DNA of 53,606 nucleotides from an uncultured Clostridia bacterium. GTDB taxonomy: Bacteria > Bacillota > Clostridia > Oscillospirales > CAG-272. The notes below the pieces were generated by a model. It was given only the letters and a program-made list of their open reading frames with translations. It had not been told where the DNA came from and did no database searches. The stretch spans positions 1-53,606 of the forward strand of contig CAMKAU010000006.1 in the NCBI GenBank assembly GCA_946410595.1, given 5' to 3'. Shown here in pieces: positions 17,615 to 26,177 of the stretch. Both the position numbers and the translations under genes were made by a program. Position 1 is the first letter of the stretch; each line of letters starts with the position of its first letter.

Positions 17615-19450
17615 TCAGTTTCCGTTCGATTTTTTTAATTTACTTTCCGCTTTCAGGCGAGACTCGGTATTGAGGATGCGTTTGCGGAGACGGATATTCT
17701 TCGGCGTGACCTCGATCAGCTCGTCGTCGGCGATAAACTCGATCGCCTGCTCGAGACTAAGGATCTTCGGCGGCGTCAGGATCAGCGCCTCGTCCGCGCC
17801 CTTGGAGCGGATCGCCGTAAGGTGTTTTTCCTTGCAGACGTTCAGGGTGATATCGCCCGCCTTGGGGTTCTCGCCGACGATCATGCCCTCGTAAACCTCG
17901 GTCTGCACGCCGATAAAGAGCGCGCCGCGGTCCTGCGCGTTGAAGAGACCGAAGGAGGTGGTCACCCCCGCTTCGGAGGCGACAAGGGAACCGGTGTAGC
18001 GCGTCGTCACCTCGCCCTTGAACGGCTGATAGCTTTCAAAGATCGAATTGATGATGCCCTCGCCTCTCGTGTCTGTCATAAACTCGCTGCGGTAGCCGAA
18101 GAGCGCGCGGGAGGGAATGAGATAGATCAGACGCATCCGGGAGCCGTGCTGCTCCATATCCTGCAGCTCGCCCTTGCGGGAGCCGAGCTTTTCCATCACG
18201 GAGCCCATGTATTCCTGCGGGCAGTCGATCGTGACCCGTTCCACCGGCTCGCACCGCACCCCGTCGATCTCCTCGTAGAGAACGCGCGGCGTGCTGCAGG
18301 AGAGCTCGTAGCCCTCGCGGCGCATCGTTTCGATCAGGATGGAGAGGTGCATCTCGCCGCGCCCCGCCACTTTGAAGGAGTCTGTCGTATCGCCGTCCGA
18401 GATGCGGATGGAAACGTCCTTGAGCGTTTCGCGGTAGAGCCGTTCGCGCAGATGGCGGCTTGTCACGTATTTGCCATCCCGGCCGGCGAGGGGGCTGTCG
18501 TTGACGGAGAAGGTCATCTCCATCGTCGGCTCGCTCACCTTAACGAACTCCAGCGGCTCAACGCAGGTCGTGGAGGTGATGGTGTCGCCGATGTTGATAT
18601 CCTCGGCGCCGGAGAAGCAGATGATATCCCCCATCTTCGCTTCCGTGACCGGCACGCGGGAGAGCCCGTCGATCTGCGAGAGGGAAACGATCCTCGTTTT
18701 TTTCGGGGTGAAGCCGGCGTGGAAATTGGAGATCATCGCGTCCTGGTTGACGCGGATCGTGCCGCGCTCGATCCGCCCGATGCCGATCCGGCCGACGTAA
18801 TCGTTGTAATCCACGGAGGAAACGAGCAGCTGCAGTTCGCCGTCTTCCTCGCCTTCGGGGGCGGGGATATAATCGAGAATGGTGTCAAAGAGCGGCCGGA
18901 GATCGGTCCCTTTTTCAAACGGGGAAAGGGAAGCGGTCCCCTCCCGCCCGGAGCAGAAGATCATCGGAGAGTCAAGCTGCTCGTCGGTCGCGTTGAGATC
19001 GAGCAGGAGCTCCAGCACTTCTTCCTCGACCTCTTCGATGCGGGCGTCCGGCTTGTCGATCTTGTTGATGACGACGATCACGCGGTGCTGGAGGGCGAGC
19101 GCCCGTTCGAGAACGAAGCGCGTCTGCGGCATCGGCCCTTCCGCCGCGTCCACGAGCAGAAGCACGCCGTTTACCATCTTGAGGACCCGCTCCACCTCGC
19201 CGCCGAAGTCAGCGTGGCCGGGGGTATCGACGATATTGATCTTCACGTCCTTGTAGTGGACGGCGGTGTTCTTGGCAAGGATGGTGATGCCGCGCTCGCG
19301 CTCGATCGCGTTGGAGTCCATCACGCGCTCTTCCGTCACCTGGTTTTCGCGGTAGATGCCGCCCTGCTTGAGCATTTCGTCGACGAGGGTGGTCTTGCCG
19401 TGGTCAACGTGAGCGATGATGGCAATATTTCTTAAATCATTTCGTTTCAC
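17615..19450 (-). CDS. typA: Ribosome-associated GTPase TypA/BipA
   Basis: Translational GTPase that binds the ribosome and aids 50S assembly and stress adaptation. 611 aa, full length. G-domain motifs: G1 AHVDHGKTTL, G3 DTPGHADFGGEV, G4 NKIDK, and the switch-I ERERGITI. Elongation-factor-like domains II, III and V follow, and the TypA-specific C-terminal domain contains the TDTRGEG element. Leftward gene with its own promoter and an SD-poor leader, followed by the independently promoted tRNA-Val. Confidence 0.97.
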   Translation of the reverse strand: MKRNDLRNIAIIAHVDHGKTTLVDEMLKQGGIYRENQVTEERVMDSNAIERERGITILAKNTAVHYKDVKINIVDTPGHADFGGEVERVLKMVNGVLLLVDAAEGPMPQTRFVLERALALQHRVIVVINKIDKPDARIEEVEEEVLELLLDLNATDEQLDSPMIFCSGREGTASLSPFEKGTDLRPLFDTILDYIPAPEGEEDGELQLLVSSVDYNDYVGRIGIGRIERGTIRVNQDAMISNFHAGFTPKKTRIVSLSQIDGLSRVPVTEAKMGDIICFSGAEDINIGDTITSTTCVEPLEFVKVSEPTMEMTFSVNDSPLAGRDGKYVTSRHLRERLYRETLKDVSIRISDGDTTDSFKVAGRGEMHLSILIETMRREGYELSCSTPRVLYEEIDGVRCEPVERVTIDCPQEYMGSVMEKLGSRKGELQDMEQHGSRMRLIYLIPSRALFGYRSEFMTDTRGEGIINSIFESYQPFKGEVTTRYTGSLVASEAGVTTSFGLFNAQDRGALFIGVQTEVYEGMIVGENPKAGDITLNVCKEKHLTAIRSKGADEALILTPPKILSLEQAIEFIADDELIEVTPKNIRLRKRILNTESRLKAESKLKKSNGN

Positions 19451-19487
19451 TATCGTATCCGCCTATCGGTAAAATTAACAGTTTTCT

Positions 19488-19515
19488 ATTATAGCATATT
19501 TTTTCGATTTTTCAA
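19488..19515 (-). promoter_or_regulatory. Promoter of typA
   Basis: Minus-strand TTGAAA (19510-19515), 16-bp spacer, TGC-TATAAT (19488-19493, extended -10). Confidence 0.7.
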
Positions 19516-19594
19516 GAGTTTTTTCCAAATTTGATAACCGTACAACTTTTTTCGGCAAACGTTAGATAATCGTAAAATATTATGCGCGAAAGTA

Positions 19595-19624
19595 TTGACA
19601 ACCCCTTTTTCGGTATGATAAAAT
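19595..19624 (+). promoter_or_regulatory. Promoter of the ArsR-type regulator
   Basis: TTGACA (19595-19600), 18-bp spacer, TAAAAT (19619-19624), with an overlapping TATGAT that could also serve. Confidence 0.55.
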
Positions 19625-19677
19625 GAAACGCGCGAAAAAGTCAGACGTTTGTCACATCTTCTTTTTCCGGAGGGATC

Positions 19678-20772
19678 ATGCAAATCAAACTTCTCGAAAA
19701 ACCGAATATCGTCTTCGAGGTCTACCGGTGGCTCACCGCTTTGCAGGAAGGAAGATCCTTCCGCGAACTGAAAAAGAGCCGCGAGACGGCCGACGCGGCG
19801 GAGGCGAGGATCCTTGACGGTTGCTTTGACAGCGTGATCGCCTTCGAGGACCGTTTTCTTGCGCGGTTTCATGCGGAGGAAGACGTGCTCGTTCATCTGT
19901 TCAAGGGCAGGGAAGAGATCGGCGCTCCGCTCGTTTCCTATATCCTTCACGACGCGATCTGCCGGGAAAAACCGAGCTTTCCCGACGACGCGGAAAGCAT
20001 CCGTACCCAGAGCAAGGCGACTTTTTTTGCCAATATGTACTCTCTCCTCCTCGACCGCTTTCCGATGCCCGAGTCAGACGCGGCGGTGGAGAGTTACGCC
20101 GAGTTTTTCAACTTTATTTCTCTTTTGCCGGTTTCCTCGGAGCTGAAGTGGGAGCTTTGCTCCTTCTACAACAGCTTCGAGCAGATGCGCGACACCGTGG
20201 CGGATCTGATCCTCGAGGCGGGGGAGATCTACGTCGAGGAATACGATACGGTCAAACACCACGTCGAGTGGTTCACCGCCAATTACAAAATGACGGGGAT
20301 GACCGATCCGCTGCGTTTTCTTTCCGAAAATTATCCCGGGATTACGCCCAAAGAGCCGGACGTTCTCTACGTCGTTCCTTCCGTGACGGCGGCGGATTCC
20401 GCCGAATACCTGATGGGCTATACCGGCAAGACCGTCTGCGATTTCTTCTATACGGGCGTTCTTTCTCTGCCGCTCCGGCAAATCGCGGAAAAGCCCTTTG
20501 ACGAAAAGGAGCTGTGCCGCGCGCTGCGCGTGCTCGGCGATCCCAGCAAGTTCGAGATCCTCCGGCAAACGGCGGGCAAACCGGTCTACGGACTCCAGCT
20601 CTCCAAGAGTCTCGGGATCAGCACGGCGACGGTCTCGCACCACGTTTCCCAGCTTTCGGAACAGGGGCTCATTCACGAGCAGAGGGAAGCGAACCGGGTC
20701 TACTACCGCGCGAATACCGAGCAGCTGCTCCGTCTGGCGGATCAGCTCAACCGCATCTTCCGGGAGAAATAA
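19678..20772 (+). CDS. Large ArsR-family transcriptional regulator
   Basis: 364 aa, about three times a plain ArsR protein. The C-terminal ~85 residues are the winged helix: LRVLGDPSKFEILRQTAGKP, then GLQLSKSLGISTATVSHHVSQLSEQGLI as the HTH, and a beta-wing with REANRVYYRA. The N-terminal ~270 residues form an unassigned mostly helical domain with several aromatic clusters and no clear metal-ligand motif. This split (large sensor, C-terminal ArsR HTH) is seen in uncharacterised Clostridia regulators. SD CCGGAGGGATC before the ATG. It ends in a strong terminator ahead of the oad operon, so control of that operon is possible but not shown. Confidence 0.8.
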   Translation: MQIKLLEKPNIVFEVYRWLTALQEGRSFRELKKSRETADAAEARILDGCFDSVIAFEDRFLARFHAEEDVLVHLFKGREEIGAPLVSYILHDAICREKPSFPDDAESIRTQSKATFFANMYSLLLDRFPMPESDAAVESYAEFFNFISLLPVSSELKWELCSFYNSFEQMRDTVADLILEAGEIYVEEYDTVKHHVEWFTANYKMTGMTDPLRFLSENYPGITPKEPDVLYVVPSVTAADSAEYLMGYTGKTVCDFFYTGVLSLPLRQIAEKPFDEKELCRALRVLGDPSKFEILRQTAGKPVYGLQLSKSLGISTATVSHHVSQLSEQGLIHEQREANRVYYRANTEQLLRLADQLNRIFREK

Positions 20773-20784
20773 CAGTTGATAGCC

Positions 20785-20823
20785 GCCGCGGCGGGGAAAA
20801 CCCGCCGCGGCTTTTCTTTTTTT
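20785..20823 (+). terminator. Terminator of the ArsR-type regulator gene
   Basis: 11-bp perfect stem gccgcggcggg / cccgccgcggc, GAAAA loop, then TTTTCTTTTTTT. Confidence 0.9.
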
Positions 20824-20887
20824 CAAAGCGACGGGAAAAACGGACGCGGCCGCCTGAAAATTCGTATAATATTATTGATATTATGAG

Positions 20888-20916
20888 TTGACTATTGTTG
20901 GCTTTCGTGTTATGAT
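20888..20916 (+). promoter_or_regulatory. Promoter of the oxaloacetate decarboxylase operon
   Basis: TTGACT (20888-20893), 17-bp spacer, TGT-TATGAT (20911-20916, extended -10). The ORF-track start of oadG (20888) overlaps the -35, so the true start is further down. Confidence 0.65.
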
Positions 20917-20995
20917 AATTTTGATTGCGGCAGTCGGAAAACGGAGGTCGTTTCCGCGGACCGGACCCCGCGATTTCTCTGAACGGAGGTACGTT

Positions 20996-21313
20996 ATGGG
21001 ACTCTTTTCACGGCTGTTTCCGGCCGCTCTGGCGGAAACGGCGCCGCTCTCTGACCTCGCCGTGGTGCTGCTCGGCGTCGGCGTCGTCTTTTTCGGACTT
21101 CTCGCGATCGTCGGTTTCTGCGCGCTTATGGGCAGGATCTTCCGGTCCGTGGAGGAAGGGAAGAAAACCGCCCCGCCCGCGCCTGCCCCGGTTTGCGAAC
21201 CCGATCCGGCCGAACGCGGCGCGATCCTCGCCGCCGTCTGCGCGGTGATCGCGGAAGAGCTCGGAACGGACGTGACCGCGCTGCGCGTAAGTTCTTTTCG
21301 TAAAATCAATTGA
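20996..21313 (+). CDS. oadG: Oxaloacetate decarboxylase gamma subunit (OadG family)
   Basis: 105 aa from the chosen ATG (SD GAACGGAGGT). One N-terminal membrane helix (residues ~20-45), then a Pro/Ala-rich linker and a short C-terminal domain (AILAAVCAVIAEELG), the usual OadG plan. In the complex it anchors the alpha subunit to the membrane-embedded beta subunit. Sequence conservation in this family is low, so the call rests on topology and position ahead of the biotin carrier, beta and alpha genes. The ORF-track version starting at 20888 is too long because it begins inside the promoter. Confidence 0.8.
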   Translation: MGLFSRLFPAALAETAPLSDLAVVLLGVGVVFFGLLAIVGFCALMGRIFRSVEEGKKTAPPAPAPVCEPDPAERGAILAAVCAVIAEELGTDVTALRVSSFRKIN

Positions 21314-21353
21314 CAATCAAAAGGGAGGCAGGGGTTTTTCCCCTGGGTACGAG

Positions 21354-21692
21354 ATGAAAAAATACAGAGTGAAAGTCAACGGCGTTATTTACGAGATCGA
21401 GCTGGAGGTGGCCGACGCCGAGCAAAAGGACGCTCCCGCCAAGGCTGAAGAAGCCGCGCCCGCGCCCGCCGTTTCCGGCGGCGCGACCGTTTCCTCTCCG
21501 CTGCCCGGAACGGTCCTTGAAGTGAAGGCCGCCGTCGGTATGCCGGTCAAAAAGGGAGATCTTCTCTTTGTGGTCGAAGCGATGAAGATGGAAAACGAGA
21601 TCCTGGCTCCCTGCGACGGGAAGGTCGCCTCCGTGGCGGTCGCCAAAGGGGCAAGCGTGGAGTCCGGTGCCGCTCTCTGCGTGATCGCGTAA
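21354..21692 (+). CDS. Biotin carboxyl carrier subunit of Na+-pumping decarboxylase
   Basis: 112 aa. The biotin lysine is in [11 protein letters not shown], inside a complete biotinyl domain (residues ~45-112, [11 protein letters not shown] to [10 protein letters not shown]). An Ala/Pro-rich flexible linker (residues ~28-44) precedes it, and the N-terminal [16 protein letters not shown] strand region is typical of these separate carriers. It carries CO2 from the alpha-subunit transferase to the beta-subunit pump. It lies between oadG and oadB, 13 nt before oadB. SD AAAGGGAGG is upstream but spaced widely. Confidence 0.92.
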   Translation: MKKYRVKVNGVIYEIELEVADAEQKDAPAKAEEAAPAPAVSGGATVSSPLPGTVLEVKAAVGMPVKKGDLLFVVEAMKMENEILAPCDGKVASVAVAKGASVESGAALCVIA

Positions 21693-21705
21693 GGAAGCGG
21701 GCGTT

Positions 21706-22914
21706 ATGGAAAGATTGCTGACCTTTTGGAAGGATACGGGGTTTTACCGGCTGCTTTGCGAGTTTTCCGAACACTGGGGCAATCTCGTGATGATCCTTCT
21801 CTCGCTCTTTCTCCTCTATCTCGGGATCAAAAAGAAGTTCGAGCCGCTGCTCCTCGTCGGGATCGCCTTCGGGATGCTGCTCACCAACCTGACCGCGATC
21901 GTCCCGGGCAGCGAAATGTATCACACCGCGCTCTGGTCCGATTTTATGAACGAGAGCTCGGCAAGCTACCACGACTACGGCAGGATCCTCGCGGAGGGAG
22001 GGCTGCTTGATATCCTGTATATCGGCGTCAAGACCTGCGTCTATCCCTGCCTGATCTTCATCGGCATCGGCGCGATGACCGACTTCGGCCCCCTCATCGC
22101 CAATCCGAAGTCCCTGCTCCTCGGCGCCGCGGCGCAGATCGGGATCTTTGCGACCTATATCGGCAGCATCCTCCTCGGCTTTACCCAGCAGGAGGCGGGC
22201 GCGATCGGCGGAATCGGCGGCGCGGACGGACCGACCGCGATCTACACGGCGTCGAAGCTCGCGCCCGAACTGCTCGGCGCGATCGCCGTGGCTGCCTACT
22301 CCTATATGGCGCTCGTTCCCGTCATCCAGCCCCCGATCATGAAACTGCTGACGACAAAGAAGGAGCGCCGGATCAAAATGACGGCGCTGCGGACCGTCTC
22401 CCACACCGAAAAGATCCTCTTTCCGATCGTGGTCACGGTCTTCGTCGGCCTGCTCGTTCCCTCCGCCGCGCCGCTGCTCGGCTGTCTGATGCTCGGCAAT
22501 CTCTGGAAGGAATCCGGCGTTTGCGAGCGGCTGCGTCTTACCGCGCAGAACGAGCTGATGAATATCATCACGATCCTGCTCGGCGTCTCGGTCGGGGCAA
22601 CCGCAACGGCGGAGTCCTTCCTTAAACCCCGCACGCTCGGGATCGTGGTGCTCGGCGTTTGCGCCTTCGCCCTCGGGACCGCGGGCGGCGTGCTCCTCGC
22701 CAAGTTTATGAATCTCTTTACGAAGAACAAGATCAACCCGCTGATCGGATCCGCCGGCGTTTCCGCCGTTCCGATGGCGGCGCGCGTTTCCCAGACCGTC
22801 GGGCTGAAGGAGGATCCCTCGAACTTCCTTCTCATGCACGCGATGGGGCCGAACGTGGCGGGCGTGATCGGATCCGCGATCGCGGCGGGCGTTCTGATCG
22901 CCCTGCTCGGCTGA
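21706..22914 (+). CDS. oadB: Na+-translocating decarboxylase beta subunit
   Basis: 402-aa integral membrane protein that decarboxylates carboxybiotin and exports Na+. About ten hydrophobic segments are visible. Family signatures include [19 protein letters not shown], the re-entrant loop [16 protein letters not shown] with its conserved Asp, and [20 protein letters not shown]; the C-terminus keeps [15 protein letters not shown]. Length is within the family range. The SD is AGGAAGCGGGCG just after the carrier gene. The pump belongs in the cytoplasmic membrane and adds to the sodium-motive force. Confidence 0.95.
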   Translation: MERLLTFWKDTGFYRLLCEFSEHWGNLVMILLSLFLLYLGIKKKFEPLLLVGIAFGMLLTNLTAIVPGSEMYHTALWSDFMNESSASYHDYGRILAEGGLLDILYIGVKTCVYPCLIFIGIGAMTDFGPLIANPKSLLLGAAAQIGIFATYIGSILLGFTQQEAGAIGGIGGADGPTAIYTASKLAPELLGAIAVAAYSYMALVPVIQPPIMKLLTTKKERRIKMTALRTVSHTEKILFPIVVTVFVGLLVPSAAPLLGCLMLGNLWKESGVCERLRLTAQNELMNIITILLGVSVGATATAESFLKPRTLGIVVLGVCAFALGTAGGVLLAKFMNLFTKNKINPLIGSAGVSAVPMAARVSQTVGLKEDPSNFLLMHAMGPNVAGVIGSAIAAGVLIALLG

Positions 22915-22927
22915 CGGAGGATTAACT

Positions 22928-24331
22928 ATGGCAAACAAACTGAACGTAACCGATACCATTCTGCGGGACGCCTCCCAATCCCAGGCGGCGACCCGGATGC
23001 GGCTGGAGGATATGCTCCCCGGCTGCGAGCTGCTCGATAAAATCGGCTACTGGTCGCTTGAGTGCTGGGGCGGCGCCACCTTCGACGCGTGTATGCGTTT
23101 CCTCGGGGAGGACCCGTGGGAGCGGCTGCGCGCGCTGCGCAAGGCGCTGCCGAACACCCGCCTCCAGATGCTTTTGCGCGGGCAGAACATCCTCGGCTAC
23201 CGCCATTATTCCGACGACGTCGTCGAGGCCTTTGTCAAAAAGTCGATCGAAAACGGTATCGACGTGATCCGTACCTTTGACGCGCTCAACGATACCCGCA
23301 ACATGGAAGCGGCGATGCGCTATACCAAAAAATACGGCGGTTTCTGCGAGGCGGCGCTCAGCTACACGGTCAGCCCCGTCCACAGCGAGGCGTATTTCGT
23401 CCGTCTGGCGGGGGAACTCAAGGAAATGGGCGCGGACAGCATCTGCATCAAGGATATGGCCAATCTCCTTCTGCCGTACGACGCCTATTCGCTGGTCTCA
23501 AAGCTGAAAAAAGCCGTCGATATCCCGATCCACCTCCACACCCACAACACCACCGGAACGGGGGATATGACCAATCTCAAAGCGTGCGAGGCGGGGGTCG
23601 ATATCGTTGATACCGCGCTCTCTCCGCTCGCTAACGGCACCTCCCAGCCCTCGACCGAGGCGCTGGTCGCCACCCTGAAGGGGACGGAACGCGATACCGG
23701 GCTTGATCTGATGGCGCTCAACCGCGCGGCGGCGTACTTCCGCACGGTCGCCGACAAGCTGAAAGCGGAGGGGCTCCTTGATCCGAAGGTCCTGAACGTG
23801 GACTCCAAAACGCTCCTCTATCAGGTCCCCGGCGGGATGCTCTCCAATCTCCTCTCGCAGCTTAAACAGGCGAAGGCGGAGGACCGCTATTACGACGTGC
23901 TCGCCGAAGTTCCGCGCGTCCGCGCCGACTTCGGATACCCGCCGCTCGTGACCCCGACCAGCCAGATCGTCGGATCCCAGTCGGTAATGAACGTGCTGAT
24001 GGGACGGTATAAGACCTTTACCAAGGAGTCGAAAGCGCTGCTGCGCGGCGAATACGGCCGGCTGCCCGGCGAGGTAAGCGAGGAGATCCGCCGGATGGCG
24101 ATCGGCGACGAGGAGGTTATCACCTGCCGCCCCGCCGACCGGCTTGAGCCGGAGCTCGATAAACTCCGCGCGGAGGTCAAGGGGATCGCAAAGAGCGAGG
24201 AGGACGTTCTCTCCTACGCGCTATTCCCGCAGGTCGCGCTGAAGTTCTTTGAAGAGCGGAAGAAAAAAGAGGAAAAAGCCGCCCCGGAGGATACGGTCCG
24301 CGAGTTGACCGTGGAATATCTCGGAAACTGA
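22928..24331 (+). CDS. oadA: Oxaloacetate decarboxylase alpha subunit (carboxyltransferase)
   Basis: 467 aa. Transfers the carboxyl group of oxaloacetate to biotin, releasing pyruvate. DRE-TIM barrel start TDTILRDASQSQAATRM, the conserved ECWGGATFD, the metal-binding HLHTHNTTG, and DTALSPLANGTSQP are all typical. A PYC_OADA-type conserved domain follows. There is no C-terminal biotinyl domain, since the carrier is a separate gene upstream. Oxaloacetate is favoured over glutaconyl- or methylmalonyl-CoA because the alpha subunit is of the pyruvate-carboxylase type, not the acyl-CoA carboxyltransferase type. Last gene of the operon. Confidence 0.94.
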   Translation: MANKLNVTDTILRDASQSQAATRMRLEDMLPGCELLDKIGYWSLECWGGATFDACMRFLGEDPWERLRALRKALPNTRLQMLLRGQNILGYRHYSDDVVEAFVKKSIENGIDVIRTFDALNDTRNMEAAMRYTKKYGGFCEAALSYTVSPVHSEAYFVRLAGELKEMGADSICIKDMANLLLPYDAYSLVSKLKKAVDIPIHLHTHNTTGTGDMTNLKACEAGVDIVDTALSPLANGTSQPSTEALVATLKGTERDTGLDLMALNRAAAYFRTVADKLKAEGLLDPKVLNVDSKTLLYQVPGGMLSNLLSQLKQAKAEDRYYDVLAEVPRVRADFGYPPLVTPTSQIVGSQSVMNVLMGRYKTFTKESKALLRGEYGRLPGEVSEEIRRMAIGDEEVITCRPADRLEPELDKLRAEVKGIAKSEEDVLSYALFPQVALKFFEERKKKEEKAAPEDTVRELTVEYLGN

Positions 24332-24338
24332 AAGATAA

Positions 24339-24374
24339 AAACCGGCAGGAGAAGAAGTCCTGCCGGTTTCTTTG
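24339..24374 (+). terminator. Terminator of the oad operon
   Basis: 12-bp perfect stem aaaccggcagga / tcctgccggttt, GAAGAAG loop, then CTTTG. Confidence 0.88.
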
Positions 24375-24376
24375 TG

Positions 24377-24409
24377 AAAAAAGAGCGCGCCCGCGGGCGC
24401 GCTCTTTTT
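24377..24409. terminator. Bidirectional terminator between oad and hydrogenase operons
   Basis: Near-perfect palindrome aaaaagagcgcgcccg / cgggcgcgctcttttt. It backs up oad termination and ends the converging hydrogenase operon (stop at 24416). Confidence 0.88.
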
Positions 24410-24415
24410 GCGGGA

Positions 24416-26161
24416 TCAAAGACCCCGTTTGACGTAACTGGTGTGCAGGATGTGGTGAGCTTTCTCGGAGCCGGGTTTGCCGAGATGCTCGTTGTAGATC
24501 TGCTTGATGATGCTGTTTTCGTGAGATTTGCGGAGGTCCATCTTCTTGTCCGCCGTGTAGAGGACGGAAGCGCGGACTTCGCGAAGATTGATATTGTTGC
24601 GGACGGAAGCGGGCTGGGTCGGCTGGCCGCCGCCGTTGACGCATCCGCCGGGGCAGCACATGATCTCGACGAATTCATACTGCTCTTTGCCTTCGCGGAT
24701 CGCGTTGAGCAGCTGCTTCGCGTTCTTGGTGCCGCTGGCGACCGCCACACGGATCTCCTTGTCGCCGAGCTTGTAGGTCGCGCGCTTGATACCGGCGATG
24801 CCGCGGACGTCTTCAAAATCCACCTTCTCAAGCGGCTTGTTGAGGATGACCTCGGCCGCGGTGCGGAGAGCCGCCTCCATCACGCCGCCGGTCGCGCCGA
24901 AGATAACGCCGGCGCCGGAGCCGATGGAGAAGGGATCGTCGAACTTCTCGTCCGCGAGGGAGTTGAAGTCGATGCCGCAGCTTTCGATCAGGCGGCCGAC
25001 CTCGCGCGTCGTGATGGCGATGTCCACGTCGGGAACGCCCGCCGCGTTCTGGTTGGGTCTGCCGATCTCAAATTTCTTCGCGGTGCAGGGGATCGCGGAC
25101 ACGAAAACGATATCCTTGGGATCGAGCCCGTGCTTTTCGGCGTAGTAGGTCTTGTAGATCGCGCCGAACATCTGCTGAGGAGACTTGCAGGTGGAGAGGT
25201 TTTCGGTCATATCGGGGAAGTAGTGCTCGCAGTACTTGATCCATCCGGGCGAGCAGGAGGTCATCATCGGCAGGGTCCCGCCGGTGGTGAGACGTTCGAC
25301 AAGCTCGTTCGCCTCTTCCATGATGGTCAGGTCCGCCGTGAAGTTCATGTCGTACACGCCGTCAAAGCCGACGCGCTTCAGCGCGGCGACCATCTTGCCT
25401 TCCACGTCGGTGCCGGGGGCGTTGCCGAAGCACTCGCCGAGGGTGGCGCGGATGGAAGGAGCGCAGCAGATCGCAACGTGCTTGGTCGGATCCGCGATCG
25501 CCGCGAGGACGTCCGCGGTGCTGTCCTTTTCGTGGAGAGCTCCCGTCGGGCAGGCGACGATGCACTGGCCGCAGCCGACGCAGGAGGTGTCGACAAGATC
25601 CTTCTCAAAGAAGGTGCCGATCACGGAGTCGTAGCCGCGGTTGTTGGCGCCGATCACGCCGATATCCTGCAGATTTTTGCAGGCGCCGATGCAGCGGCGG
25701 CAGAGGATGCACTTGTTGGGGTCGCGGACGAGATACGGGGTGGATTCCTCGGTCGGAACGTTCTTCGGATGAGAGCCGAACGCGCTTTCGTCCACCTTGT
25801 AGTCACGGCACAGCTTCTGCAGCTCGCAGGTAGTGGAGCGGATGCAGGAGAGGCACTTTTTGTCGTGCGCGGAGAGAAGGAGCTCCAGGTTCGTTTTGCG
25901 GTACTGGTTGACCTTCGGGGTGTTCGTGAGGACTTCCATCCCATCGCTGGCGGGATACACGCAGGAGGTGACCATCCGGAAGGGACGTCCGTTTTCGGAA
26001 ACCTCGACGAGGCAGAGACGGCAGGCGCCGATCTCGTTGATGTCCTTCAGGTAGCAGAGGGTGGGGATATCGATCCCCGCGCATCTGGCGGCCTCCAGGA
26101 CGGTAGAGCCGGCAGGCGCGGACACCTCGGCTCCGTTGATTTTAAGAGTGATCATGTCCAT
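24416..26161 (-). CDS. hydA: NADH-dependent [FeFe]-hydrogenase catalytic subunit
   Basis: 581 aa from ATG 26161 (SD GGAAGGAGA; the track start 26215 lies inside the upstream gene). Makes H2, in complex with the NuoF- and NuoE-like subunits. In order: N-terminal [2Fe-2S] domain (GACRLCLVEV), His-ligated [4Fe-4S] motif (HDKKCLSCIRSTTC), two [4Fe-4S] clusters (CILCRRCIGAC and CVGCGQCIVACP), the H-domain and the small-subunit-like C-terminus. H-cluster motifs read TSCSPGW (L1), IPCTAKKFE (L2) and EIMCCPGGCVNGGGQP (L3). L1 and L2 differ from the textbook TSCCPxW and MPCxxKxxE. Cytoplasmic, no Tat signal. Confidence 0.94.
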   Translation of the reverse strand: MDMITLKINGAEVSAPAGSTVLEAARCAGIDIPTLCYLKDINEIGACRLCLVEVSENGRPFRMVTSCVYPASDGMEVLTNTPKVNQYRKTNLELLLSAHDKKCLSCIRSTTCELQKLCRDYKVDESAFGSHPKNVPTEESTPYLVRDPNKCILCRRCIGACKNLQDIGVIGANNRGYDSVIGTFFEKDLVDTSCVGCGQCIVACPTGALHEKDSTADVLAAIADPTKHVAICCAPSIRATLGECFGNAPGTDVEGKMVAALKRVGFDGVYDMNFTADLTIMEEANELVERLTTGGTLPMMTSCSPGWIKYCEHYFPDMTENLSTCKSPQQMFGAIYKTYYAEKHGLDPKDIVFVSAIPCTAKKFEIGRPNQNAAGVPDVDIAITTREVGRLIESCGIDFNSLADEKFDDPFSIGSGAGVIFGATGGVMEAALRTAAEVILNKPLEKVDFEDVRGIAGIKRATYKLGDKEIRVAVASGTKNAKQLLNAIREGKEQYEFVEIMCCPGGCVNGGGQPTQPASVRNNINLREVRASVLYTADKKMDLRKSHENSIIKQIYNEHLGKPGSEKAHHILHTSYVKRGL

Positions 26162-26177
26162 TTCTGGTTCTCCTTCC

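Noticed and set aside
17822-19435. 537-aa plus-strand ORF across typA
   Set aside because: Shadow of typA on the opposite strand; high-GC genes with strict codon use often leave long antisense ORFs.
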